The notes under the pieces: generated by a model
Database searches by the model: none
What the model saw: the letters and a program-made list of their open reading frames with translations, nothing else
Told to the model about the DNA's origin: nothing
Translations under genes and position numbers: made by a program
In this document: piece by piece, positions 8,196 to 14,722 of the stretch
Layout: each line of letters opens with the position of its first letter
How positions within the stretch are numbered: position 1 is the stretch's first letter
DNA from: Verrucomicrobiota bacterium
GTDB taxonomy: Bacteria; Verrucomicrobiota; Verrucomicrobiia; Limisphaerales; UBA1100
Assembly: GCA_028872685.1 (NCBI GenBank)
Contig: JAPKEI010000023.1
Location: 1 to 14,722 of the forward strand
Direction: 5' to 3'
Length of the DNA stretch: 14,722 nucleotides

Positions 8196-9671
8196 ATGGC
8201 GAACATTGACAAACCAGCAAACACGTTTTGCGGACAGACCTCGCGGCGAGAATTTTTACACCAAGTTGGTGGCGGCTTCTCTTCTTTAGCACTCACCGGA
8301 ATGATGGCGGGGGATGGTTTCCTCGCCAATCAAGCGATGGCAGCAGACGGCAAGACGCCGTGGGCCAATCCGCTTGCGCCCAAGAAGCCGCCGTTGCCAG
8401 CGAAAGCGAAGCATGTGATTTTTCTGTTTATGTATGGTGGCCCAAGCCACATGGACACGTTTGATTACAAGCCCAAGCTCTATCCATTGGACGGTAAGAC
8501 GATTGACGTTAAAACTTTTGGGCGTGGCGGAAAAAAGACAGGTGGCCGTGTGGTCGGTCCGAAATGGAATTTTAAAAAATACGGTCAATGTGGTAAACAG
8601 ATAAGTGACCTTTTCCCGCACGTTGGCCAGCAAGCGGACAAGATTGCCTTCCTGCATTCGATGACGGCCGATTCGCCTATCCATGGCTCGGCGATGTTGA
8701 TGATGAATTCGGGTCACTTGCTCAGCGGAAAACCTTCGTTGGGTTCGTGGGTGAATTACGGCCTCGGCAGCGAAAATGAAAACCTGCCCGGATATGTCGT
8801 AATGCTCGACCCCACCGGCGGCCCTATAAGTGGTGCGAAAAATTGGACGAGCGGCTATATGCCCGCCGCGTATCAGGGTGTCACTGTAAACGCTAGCGGC
8901 ACGCCGATTCTTGATTTGAAAAACGCGCGAGGGATGGAGCGTGATGAACAGCGTACGATGCTTGATGCGTTGGGCCGCTTCAACAACCGCCATCTCAGCA
9001 CACGTACGGACAACTCCAATCTTGCTGCCCGCATTGCCAGCTATGAGCTCGCGTATAAAATGCAAATGAGTGCACCTGAGGCGGTGGATTTTGATAGTGA
9101 ACCGGATCACATCCAAAAACTTTATGGCCTTGACCAAAAACGTACGCAGGATTTCGGGCGTAAATGTTTACTTGCACGACGGCTTGTGGAGCGCGGAGTG
9201 CGGTTTATCCAGATTTACAGCGGCGGCAATCACAACGATGCGAACTGGGACGCCCACGGTGACCTCGAGAAAAACCATAACTACCATGCCGGTAATACCG
9301 ATCAACCGATTGCTGGTTTATTGAAGGACCTCGAACAACGAGGGTTACTGGATGAAACGCTTATCGTTTGGGGTGGCGAATTTGGCCGCCAACCCACTGC
9401 CGAATATGCCAAAGGTACGGGCCGGGATCATAATAGCTACGGTTTCACAATGTGGATGGCCGGCGGCGGCATCAAAGGCGGCATTAGCGTGGGCAAGACC
9501 GACGAACTCGGTGCGGCTGCCGTGGAAGACCGATTCCACGTGAAAAATCTTCATGCAACGGTCTTGGCCCAACTCGGCTTCGACCCCAATGAGCTGAGCT
9601 ATTTTTACCGAGGCCTTGACCAAAAATTAGTTGGCGTGGAAGGGGCAGAGCCGATTAAGCAAATTATTTAG
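8196..9671 (+). CDS. DUF1501 protein, Tat-exported, alkaline phosphatase/sulfatase fold
   Basis: This 491-residue protein carries a twin-arginine export signal: SRREFL at residues 16-21, then a weakly hydrophobic stretch ending near NQAMA (about 49). Tat export implies folding, and perhaps metal loading, before translocation. The mature part is DUF1501, distantly related to the alkaline phosphatase/sulfatase superfamily. HVIFLFMYGGPSHMDTFD (73-90) is the usual family opening, and IVWGGEFGRQP and GRDHNSYGF follow at about residues 388-410. No CxPxR sulfatase motif is present, so it is not a formylglycine sulfatase. It follows PSD1 by 31 bp and is almost certainly in the same transcript. The pair is typical of the PVC group, often near sulfatases, but the substrate is unknown. 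The start is the first ATG that gives a complete Tat signal; no Shine-Dalgarno sequence precedes it. Confidence 0.92.
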   Translation: MANIDKPANTFCGQTSRREFLHQVGGGFSSLALTGMMAGDGFLANQAMAADGKTPWANPLAPKKPPLPAKAKHVIFLFMYGGPSHMDTFDYKPKLYPLDGKTIDVKTFGRGGKKTGGRVVGPKWNFKKYGQCGKQISDLFPHVGQQADKIAFLHSMTADSPIHGSAMLMMNSGHLLSGKPSLGSWVNYGLGSENENLPGYVVMLDPTGGPISGAKNWTSGYMPAAYQGVTVNASGTPILDLKNARGMERDEQRTMLDALGRFNNRHLSTRTDNSNLAARIASYELAYKMQMSAPEAVDFDSEPDHIQKLYGLDQKRTQDFGRKCLLARRLVERGVRFIQIYSGGNHNDANWDAHGDLEKNHNYHAGNTDQPIAGLLKDLEQRGLLDETLIVWGGEFGRQPTAEYAKGTGRDHNSYGFTMWMAGGGIKGGISVGKTDELGAAAVEDRFHVKNLHATVLAQLGFDPNELSYFYRGLDQKLVGVEGAEPIKQII

Positions 9672-9672
9672 G

Positions 9673-9903
9673 TCAGCCGTTAAACCGGATTTCCAGCATC
9701 GTCTTCTCCAGTAGGAATTTTTTTGTCCACTATTTGTGTGAGTCCTTGGAATTGTGGTCGGTCATTGGCAACTAGTGGCTGATGATTGCAGCCTTAATAA
9801 ATCCGCGTGCGAGGTCGGAATGAGTCTTTCCTACACCGGTCATGATGTTGGCATACTTCTCCACTAACCACGTGCAGATTCAGTTCTCCGCAAGCGGTTT
9901 TCA
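9673..9903 (-). pseudogene. Possible degraded coding remnant with broken frames
   Basis: No intact gene fits this stretch, but the minus strand shows protein-like fragments that change frame. One frame (9775-9879) reads KYANIMTGVGKTHSDLARGF then IKAAIISH before a stop. An overlapping second frame continues with PLVANDRPQFQGLTQIVD, and the first frame beyond its stops ends with LEIRFNG and TGA at 9673-9675. Two readings are possible. One is the end of a PIN-domain (VapC-like) toxin, whose C terminus has a layout like LVxNDxxxF. The other is the C terminus of a YchF/DUF933-type GTPase, which has a HSDxxRGFI-like segment and ends near xFRFN. Both need frameshifts and neither is proven; chance open frames in a spacer are also possible. 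Confidence 0.25.
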
Positions 9904-9932
9904 TTAAAAAATCTGGGCAACCCCTTAGTGTT

Positions 9933-10230
9933 TTATCGTACAGTCGATGAATAAGATGATTTTAAATCTGGCGGCTTCTCTTTCACAAATCGGGCGGTGA
10001 GAAGCAGAATCATCCAACCTGCCGTTCCAACTCCGAAGAATATTTTCGCCATCAGTGATAGGGAGTTCCAGTCGGTATTGCCGTCTCCAACGATAAGTGA
10101 TAGCGCTAAGAGGCAAGTCGCAAAGGCCAATCGACCTGCCAAACTTTGAACGGAAAGATAAGTAGCCCGAAGATTTGTTGGTATGCGCTCATTCACAACC
10201 TCGCTTAAAGGCGCCAGATGAAAGAAAGCT
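9933..10230 (-). pseudogene. C-terminal remnant of an MFS transporter
   Basis: About 99 residues of a major facilitator superfamily permease remain. Immediately after the dehydrogenase stop, the frame reads AFFHLAPLSEVVNERIP, then LRATYLSVQSLAGRL, the loop-and-helix pattern found late in such transporters. Two hydrophobic segments follow (FATCLLALSLIV and FFGVGTAGWMILLLTARFV), then a charged tail and TAA at 9933-9935. A normal MFS protein has about 400 residues and 12 helices, so some 300 residues are missing. The open frame extends upstream to 10298, but beyond 10230 it only reads the neighbouring gene out of frame. No start codon or ribosome binding site is left. This is most likely debris from a deletion or recombination that joined the dehydrogenase gene to the transporter's tail. 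Confidence 0.6.
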
Positions 10231-11269
10231 AGGGTCCTGTCGGCTGCAGAATTACTTTCATCAAGCCGGCTTCGGTGGCGTAGAGACGGTCGAACCATTC
10301 GGGGCCTTCGTCCAACGTGGCCTTGGCACTGATGAGAGGATCGACCTTGATGACGCCGCGGGAAAGGAGATCAATGCATTCAAGGTATTCGCCGTTGGAA
10401 CCGCAGGTGCCGTAAATAGTAAGTTCGCGCGTCACAACCGATTGCAGCGGAAAATCAACCTTGGAAGCAAGGTTTCCAATGAGGGTAACAGATCCACCCT
10501 TACGAGTGCCTTCAATGGCGGTCTGCACGGTAGGCGTTGCTCCTACGACTTCCATCGCGATGTCAGCACCATCGCCGCCAGTTGCTTCTCGAATACTCTG
10601 AACGGCGTCGGTGCTATTGGGGTTAATGCCGATTTCTGCACCGAGATCTTTTGCCAATGACAGTTTCTCTTCAGCCAAGTCGACGGCAATAACCTTGCCG
10701 CAACCCGCGGCCTTTAAAGCCTGCACAACTAGCAGTCCGATCATGCCCGCACCGACCACCACAGCAGTGTCACCTTCAGTGATTGGGGTGCGCTTCACCG
10801 CATGTACTGCCACGGAGACTGGCTCGATCATTGCAGCGTGCTCAAAGGCGAGGTTATCTGGCATAGGGTAAATAATGTGTTCGGGCACAACTGCGTACTC
10901 GGCGAAGCAACCATGCTGCCGGTAATCATCGCAGGAAACGCCCAGGACACGGCGGTCATCGCACAGATTCATTTGCCCACGTTCGCAAAAGCCGCATTGG
11001 CCACACGACACCATTGAGTCAAACGTGACGCGGTCCCCACTCTTTGCCTTGGTGACTGCACTGCCAGTGTTGGCCACTACACCGCTCGCCTCGTGGCCCA
11101 TGATAAGTGGAGGGATGCGCCGCCCGCTGGAGCCATCAAAACCATGGATATCGCTGCCACAAATACCGCATGCCTTGATCTGAATCAGCACGTCGTGCTC
11201 ACCAAACTCCGGTTCGGGCATATCAGTAACGGTCAGTTTCTTGTATTCTTCGAGCAGCAGTGCCTTCAT
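10229..11269 (-). CDS. Zinc-dependent medium-chain alcohol/polyol dehydrogenase
   Basis: This 346-residue cytoplasmic enzyme belongs to the medium-chain dehydrogenase family that oxidises alcohols or polyols with NAD(P). The catalytic zinc ligands are visible: C37 in CGICGSD, the GHE motif at 58-60 and probably E149. The structural zinc site is intact, with C89, C92, C95 and C103. The Rossmann motif GAGMIG is at 173-178, and D197 at the end of the second strand favours NAD over NADP. Length and motif order are normal for threonine, sorbitol or galactitol-phosphate dehydrogenase relatives; the substrate cannot be chosen from sequence. The ATG at 11269 gives the canonical N terminus MKALLLEEY. 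It stands alone on the minus strand, its stop directly abuts the MFS remnant, and a dyad lies 9 bp upstream of the start. Confidence 0.92.
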   Translation of the reverse strand: MKALLLEEYKKLTVTDMPEPEFGEHDVLIQIKACGICGSDIHGFDGSSGRRIPPLIMGHEASGVVANTGSAVTKAKSGDRVTFDSMVSCGQCGFCERGQMNLCDDRRVLGVSCDDYRQHGCFAEYAVVPEHIIYPMPDNLAFEHAAMIEPVSVAVHAVKRTPITEGDTAVVVGAGMIGLLVVQALKAAGCGKVIAVDLAEEKLSLAKDLGAEIGINPNSTDAVQSIREATGGDGADIAMEVVGATPTVQTAIEGTRKGGSVTLIGNLASKVDFPLQSVVTRELTIYGTCGSNGEYLECIDLLSRGVIKVDPLISAKATLDEGPEWFDRLYATEAGLMKVILQPTGP

Positions 11270-11277
11270 GTAAGAGC

Positions 11278-11308
11278 GCTGATAGTATTCTGTGGAGCCC
11301 CTATCAGC
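11278..11308. promoter_or_regulatory. Short dyad upstream of the dehydrogenase start
   Basis: GCTGATAG at 11278-11285 and CTATCAGC at 11301-11308 are a perfect 8-bp inverted repeat with a 15-bp spacer; centres are 23 bp apart, about two helical turns. It begins 9 bp upstream of the dehydrogenase ATG. It could be an operator for a dimeric regulator or a hairpin in the leader that affects translation. No regulator gene is adjacent. Confidence 0.35.
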
Positions 11309-11510
11309 AAAGGCTTTTCATCATTTGGGAAATTTGATTTAAGCTCCTGACTGTTTCCATGAATAAGATTGTGACACTAATTCTTGAGAAGAAATGAAAA
11401 TGGATATCCACGATAAATCTTAATATAGACCCTGAATCTCCTGCTTATCTGTGTTCAAAAAACCCCTTTAAAATTTGGATCTATCTTGTACAATCCCCGT
11501 CTGACATCCT
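11309..11510. other. Intergenic spacer between divergent genes
   Basis: This spacer separates the minus-strand dehydrogenase from the plus-strand exported protein and should contain both promoters. TACAAT at 11489-11494 matches the -10 consensus at five of six positions, about 22 bp before the ATG at 11517. No good -35 lies at the right distance, so I do not call a promoter. I see no gene or RNA here. Confidence 0.4.
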
Positions 11511-11516
11511 GTGAAA

Positions 11517-12581
11517 ATGAATACGCATAAGCTCATCCCCTCAGTTTTAATCCTCTGCCTGCCGCTTGGCGGTTTTGCGGTAGACCCTCCCCAAGTCCGG
11601 CCTACGCCGCGTCCGGCCATTCAGCCGGGAGTGCGTCCGTTGCCGGGTCGTTTGCCGGGGCGCTTCCCTGGTCGTGGGCCAGTCAAGCCACAGGCTGTGA
11701 ACTGGGCAGAGAAACAAATTGTTGTCACTGGCACTGTTGCCAACATCAAACAAGGGCCGACTTCCCGCTCGTTGCCACCCATTTTTAACCACACCCTCAC
11801 ACTGGATATCGATGGAGTGTTGCGCGGTGACATCAAGCCGGGCGCTAACCTGACGGCCAACCATTCCGCTCGCCAAATGCAAAAGCCGGTTTATCCCAAA
11901 GGCAAAGTGATCGTGGCTATTTCCAAAGTGCGCGGCAGTCTTCGCATCGAGGCCGTGGAAGCGGTGGACGCCAAGAAGCTTGCCGCCATCAAGCTTGCGT
12001 GCGAACTGCCGATGGGCTGGAAAAATGTAAACGGCAAACTTACTTCTCCATGGGCCGCACAAAAAAAACGCGCTTGGCCCAAAGCGCAGGAAACGGACGC
12101 CAAACACATGTGTTCCGTGACCGGTCGGCCCGCGTTGCTGGCAGGTGGTGTGGTGAATTACACAGTGGAAAAAGTGCCGCCGACCAAAGCTATCAAATGG
12201 ACCAATCCCGATGGTGACGGTCAATATAAAATCACGATCACTAATCCCACCGCCAAACCTGTGACCGTGGATGCCCTGCGCCAAGCAGGTAAACGTATTC
12301 TTTGGAAAGAGAGTCTCGTGATCATGTGCCAAGGCAAATCCTATACTGTGCCCGGCTCGATTGGTTTATTACGCCCGACCGAGGCCGTGACGCTCAAGCC
12401 CGGCCAGAGCATTAGCACCACGGTCAACGCGCTCGCGCTCGTAGGCCCGTCGTGGCCGAAGGGCGGTTATCGCATCGAGTTCCAATTCTGCCTCGGCGAA
12501 CGCAGCAGCAAGCAGAGCTTCTATTATATGTCCCGCCATCATGACGCTATCCGCGCGGCATCCAAAAAGCCGGTGAACTAA
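11517..12581 (+). CDS. Exported protein of unknown function with Pro-Gly-Arg repeats
   Basis: I do not recognise this 354-residue protein. It has a signal peptide of about 21 residues (hydrophobic core VLILCLPLGGFA). A proline/arginine-rich linker follows, with the repeated unit LPGRLPGRFPGRGP at about residues 42-55. Next comes a region that looks beta-rich (about 65-155, including TLTLDIDGVLRGD and GKVIVAISK), then a C-terminal part (about 225-340) with KITITNPTAKPVTV and VTLKPGQSIS, typical of immunoglobulin-like beta-sandwiches. A GTG at 11511 in frame adds two residues, but the ATG at 11517 is the simpler start; neither has a Shine-Dalgarno sequence. Four cysteines are spread through the mature part. 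The gene is followed by an apparent terminator and is probably monocistronic. An envelope or extracellular binding role is a guess. Confidence 0.75.
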   Translation: MNTHKLIPSVLILCLPLGGFAVDPPQVRPTPRPAIQPGVRPLPGRLPGRFPGRGPVKPQAVNWAEKQIVVTGTVANIKQGPTSRSLPPIFNHTLTLDIDGVLRGDIKPGANLTANHSARQMQKPVYPKGKVIVAISKVRGSLRIEAVEAVDAKKLAAIKLACELPMGWKNVNGKLTSPWAAQKKRAWPKAQETDAKHMCSVTGRPALLAGGVVNYTVEKVPPTKAIKWTNPDGDGQYKITITNPTAKPVTVDALRQAGKRILWKESLVIMCQGKSYTVPGSIGLLRPTEAVTLKPGQSISTTVNALALVGPSWPKGGYRIEFQFCLGERSSKQSFYYMSRHHDAIRAASKKPVN

Positions 12582-12583
12582 TT

Positions 12584-12670
12584 TTCACCACGGAGGCACA
12601 GAGTTTCACAGCGGGCTTCGTCTCGCTTTTTTGTGCAAAGAACTTGGTATCCTTGCGCCTTGGCGGTTCA
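12584..12670. repeat. Extragenic imperfect inverted repeat (GGAGGCACAGAG type)
   Basis: The left arm at 12584-12603 (ACCACGGAGGCACAGAG core) and the right arm at 12651-12670 (CCTTGCGCCTTGGCGGTTC core) are imperfect inverted copies, about 12 of 20 positions pairing. Sequences of this wording, CACGGAGGCACAGAG with a matching GTGCCTTGGTGGTT partner, recur between genes in many environmental bacterial genomes. It fills most of the spacer between the exported protein and the sulfatase. The spurious minus-strand frame through it reads PPRRKDTKFF, a common mistranslation of such repeats. Confidence 0.5.
12610..12632 (+). terminator. Candidate intrinsic terminator inside the repeat loop
   Basis: AGCGGG at 12610-12615 pairs with CTCGCT at 12622-12627 (six pairs, one of them G-T) around the loop CTTCGT, followed by five further T residues to 12632. 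It lies 29 bp after the stop of the exported protein, the expected place for a Rho-independent terminator. The stem is short, so efficiency is uncertain. Confidence 0.5.
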
Positions 12671-12718
12671 TAAAATGACTTCCCGTTGCGTGAAGAACAC
12701 AGTAAATTTATTTCCCGC

Positions 12719-14314
12719 ATGAAACACTTGTTTGCACTACTTATTTTGTTGGCAGTCACCGCGTCTGCCAAAGATGCCGTGCGGCCGAATATTATTTTGG
12801 TGATGGCCGATGATATGGGGTTTTCGGACATTGGTTGCTACGGCGGCGAAATACAGACTCCCAATCTCGACAAACTGGCGGCCAATGGTCTGCGATACAC
12901 GCAGTTTTATAACACGGCGCGCTGCTGCCCCACACGGGCTTCTTTAATGACCGGTCTTTATGCGCATCAGGCAGGTGTGGGTGCGATGACCAACCCAACG
13001 TCCACGCCCGGTTATGTCGGCCACATCACTAAAGAGTGCGTGACCATTGCCGAGGTGCTGAAGGGAGCAGGGTACGCGACCTTCATGACCGGCAAGTGGC
13101 ATTTGACCGAGAACAAAAACAAACTCGCCGGCGGCTCCAAAGAAAACTGGCCACGGCAGCGTGGGTTTGATCGCTTCTTTGGTACCATTGCTGGTGCAGG
13201 TAGTTTTTATACTCCAAATACACTTACGCTTGGAAACGATCCCATCACGGAGTTTCCGAAAGATTTTTATTACACTACTGAAATTGGGAAATACGCCGCG
13301 AAGTTCATTGGCGAACACTTGGTTGAGAAAAAGGAACAGCCATTCTTCCTATATGTACCCTTCACCTCACCTCACTGGCCGCTGCATGCGCTCGAGAAGG
13401 ACATTGAAAAATATCGAGGCAAATACCTGAAAGGCTGGGACAATCTGCGTGTTGAACGTCATGCGCGCCAGTTAGAGATGGGCATTGTCGATCAACGCTG
13501 GCCGATTAGTGGCCGCCACAACAAGGCACCGGCTTGGAGTTCGCTTAATGAATCGAAGAAAAAGGAGATGGACGAGCGGATGGCGGTTTATGCCGCAATG
13601 ATAGACAGCATGGATCAAAGCATTGGTCGTATTCTGGTTACACTAGATGAACATGGTCAGCGCGACAATACGCTAGTTTTGTTTTTGGCAGATAATGGCG
13701 GGTGTGATGAATCTGGTCTGTTCGGTTTCGAGCGAAAAAAGGGCGGCAAGATTGGCACCGACAGTTCCTTTGCTAGCTACGGTCTCTGCTGGGCCAACGC
13801 GAGCAACACGCCATTCCAGTTCTTCAAGAAGGACAATCATGAGGGAGGCATTGCTTCTCCACTCATCGCTCATTGGCCAGATGGGATTGAGGAAAAGAAC
13901 AAATTACGTCATCAACCGGGCCATGTGATTGATGTTATGGCCACGTGCGTGGATGTATCTGGGGCGAACTATCCAAAAAAATTCAAAGATCACGTCATTA
14001 AGCCATTGGAAGGGCGCAGTTTGGTGCCGACGTTTACTGATGAGCCGCTTGATCGTGCAGGAATCTACTGGGAACACGTGGGCAACCGCGCGGTACGTTC
14101 AGGCGATTGGAAGCTCGTTGCAAACGCGCGTTTTCGCAAACAGGAGTGGGAGCTATACAATCTAAAGACAGATCGCACCGAGAGGGTGAATCTCATTAAT
14201 CAACGCGCCGACAAGGCGCAGGAGCTAAAAGCTATGTGGGAGGCCTGGGCCAAGCGCGCCAACGTGTTACCCAAGCCATCAAACAAATCAAAGAAGAACA
14301 AAAATAAAAAATGA
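12719..14314 (+). CDS. Secreted formylglycine-dependent sulfatase (arylsulfatase family)
   Basis: This 531-residue enzyme hydrolyses sulfate esters, probably on a polysaccharide. The ATG at 12719 gives a clean signal peptide (residues 1-17, ending VTASA); an upstream start at 12686 would bury it. Metal ligands D31-D32 sit in LVMADDMGFSDIGC. The activation motif CxPxR is C69-C-P-T-R73, so C69 should become formylglycine, and it continues ASLMTG as in the family. Further active-site elements are K126 and H128 in TGKWHL, H219 in SPHWPLH, D325-N326 in LADNGG and K371/H374 in KKDNHEGG. The C terminus is a lysine/asparagine tail. All core residues are intact. The maturation enzyme (FGE or anSME) is not in the window. 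The stop overlaps the next gene's start as ATGA, so the two are translationally coupled. The exact substrate is unknown. Confidence 0.95.
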   Translation: MKHLFALLILLAVTASAKDAVRPNIILVMADDMGFSDIGCYGGEIQTPNLDKLAANGLRYTQFYNTARCCPTRASLMTGLYAHQAGVGAMTNPTSTPGYVGHITKECVTIAEVLKGAGYATFMTGKWHLTENKNKLAGGSKENWPRQRGFDRFFGTIAGAGSFYTPNTLTLGNDPITEFPKDFYYTTEIGKYAAKFIGEHLVEKKEQPFFLYVPFTSPHWPLHALEKDIEKYRGKYLKGWDNLRVERHARQLEMGIVDQRWPISGRHNKAPAWSSLNESKKKEMDERMAVYAAMIDSMDQSIGRILVTLDEHGQRDNTLVLFLADNGGCDESGLFGFERKKGGKIGTDSSFASYGLCWANASNTPFQFFKKDNHEGGIASPLIAHWPDGIEEKNKLRHQPGHVIDVMATCVDVSGANYPKKFKDHVIKPLEGRSLVPTFTDEPLDRAGIYWEHVGNRAVRSGDWKLVANARFRKQEWELYNLKTDRTERVNLINQRADKAQELKAMWEAWAKRANVLPKPSNKSKKNKNKK

Positions 14315-14722
14315 ATCGTATGAAAATGAATCGTATTTTTGCCGCCCTGTTGTGCCTCTCGCTTTTGGTTTCCCTTGCGGACGCCGCAGCACAGCCCAAG
14401 CGCGTGCTGCGCATTATTGCCTTTGGCGCGCATCCGGATGATGCGGAGTTTCAGTTGGGCGGTTGTGCTATCAAGTGGGCGCAGCTCGGACACAAGGTTA
14501 AGCTTGTGTCTGTGACCAACGGCGACATTGGTCACTGGAAAATGGCCGGCGGTCCATTGGCGAAGCGCCGCACCGCTGAATCAAAGGAAGCAGCCAAGCG
14601 CATGGGAGTGGAGTCGCTAGTGTTGGATATTCACGATGGCGAAATCATGCCCACGCTCGCTAATCGCAAAACCATTGCACGACTAATTCGCGAATGGCAG
14701 GCGGATCTTGTTTTTACTCATC
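14311..14722 (+). CDS. LmbE/PIG-L family zinc N-deacetylase, 5' part (cut by window edge)
   Basis: The first 137 residues are present; the frame is open at the right edge. A signal peptide covers about residues 1-26 (core IFAALLCLSLLVSLADAAA), followed by the family zinc motif AHPDDAE (41-47) and then TNGDIGHW. The fragment ends at LVFTH, where a third zinc-binding histidine region is expected soon after. LmbE/PIG-L proteins are zinc hydrolases that remove acetyl groups from GlcNAc-containing or related substrates. The ATG at 14311 overlaps the sulfatase stop at 14312-14314. ATGs at 14320 and 14326 are possible alternative starts, because the first 11 bases are duplicated 15 bp downstream in frame. 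Export and coupling suggest it works on the same glycan as the sulfatase; that is inference. Confidence 0.9.
   Translation, partial: MNRMKMNRIFAALLCLSLLVSLADAAAQPKRVLRIIAFGAHPDDAEFQLGGCAIKWAQLGHKVKLVSVTNGDIGHWKMAGGPLAKRRTAESKEAAKRMGVESLVLDIHDGEIMPTLANRKTIARLIREWQADLVFTH

Noticed and set aside
8286..9137. Long minus-strand open frame (283 codons) opposite DUF1501
   Set aside because: Antisense to a certain gene; His/Arg-rich composition without domain motifs, a codon-bias shadow.
11547..12332. Long minus-strand open frame (261 codons) opposite the exported protein
   Set aside because: Antisense shadow, rich in His, Phe and Gly, with no recognisable motifs or signal.
12547..12831. Minus-strand open frame through the spacer before the sulfatase
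   Set aside because: It is largely a translation of the extragenic repeat (PPRRKDTKFF), a familiar false gene.
1..14722. Search for tRNA, rRNA, CRISPR, transposase, integrase and phage genes
   Set aside because: None seen; no clusters of short direct repeats and no recognisable mobile-element proteins.

Overview
This window looks like a chromosomal segment of a Verrucomicrobiota or Planctomycetota bacterium, probably an environmental polysaccharide degrader. The strongest argument is the pair of genes PSD1 (cytochrome-like/DUF1549/DUF1553) and DUF1501, together with a secreted arylsulfatase and a LmbE/PIG-L deacetylase. That combination is characteristic of the PVC group. Most products carry an export signal. 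None of the start codons has a recognisable Shine-Dalgarno sequence. The taxonomic call is an inference from gene content, not from a marker gene.

Layout. (1) 63-986: a MscS-type mechanosensitive channel, convergent with (2) a minus-strand pair, a Spy/CpxP-like LTxxQ protein (2128-3078) followed by a PDZ protein (1007-2089). These two otherwise different exported proteins share a related module of about 58 residues. (3) 3189-4322: an exported seven-bladed lactonase (6-phosphogluconolactonase type), divergent from the Spy-like gene. (4) 4326-5078 minus: a PAS-AraC transcription factor, divergent from (5) a PSD1 gene (5204-8164) and a DUF1501 gene (8196-9671). The 125-bp divergent spacer holds a perfect inverted repeat that could be an operator.

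(6) 9672-10228 contains no intact gene and looks like a gene graveyard: a clear C-terminal remnant of a major facilitator (MFS) transporter, cut at the stop codon of the next gene, and a more degraded stretch with broken reading frames. (7) 10229-11269 minus: a zinc-dependent, NAD-type medium-chain dehydrogenase with a short dyad just upstream of its start. (8) 11517-12581: an exported protein of unknown function with Pro-Gly-Arg repeats. (9) 12584-12670: an extragenic inverted repeat with an apparent intrinsic terminator in its loop. (10) 12719-14314: a secreted sulfatase whose stop overlaps, as ATGA, the start of (11) a LmbE-like zinc deacetylase that runs off the right edge.

How the genes may work together (inference). 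The sulfatase and the LmbE-like enzyme are translationally coupled and could remove sulfate and acetyl groups from one glycan. The PAS-AraC protein is well placed to control the PSD1-DUF1501 pair, whose biochemical role is not known. The lactonase and the dehydrogenase would fit oxidation of released sugars, but neither substrate can be read from sequence. No RNA genes, transposases, CRISPR arrays or phage genes were seen.
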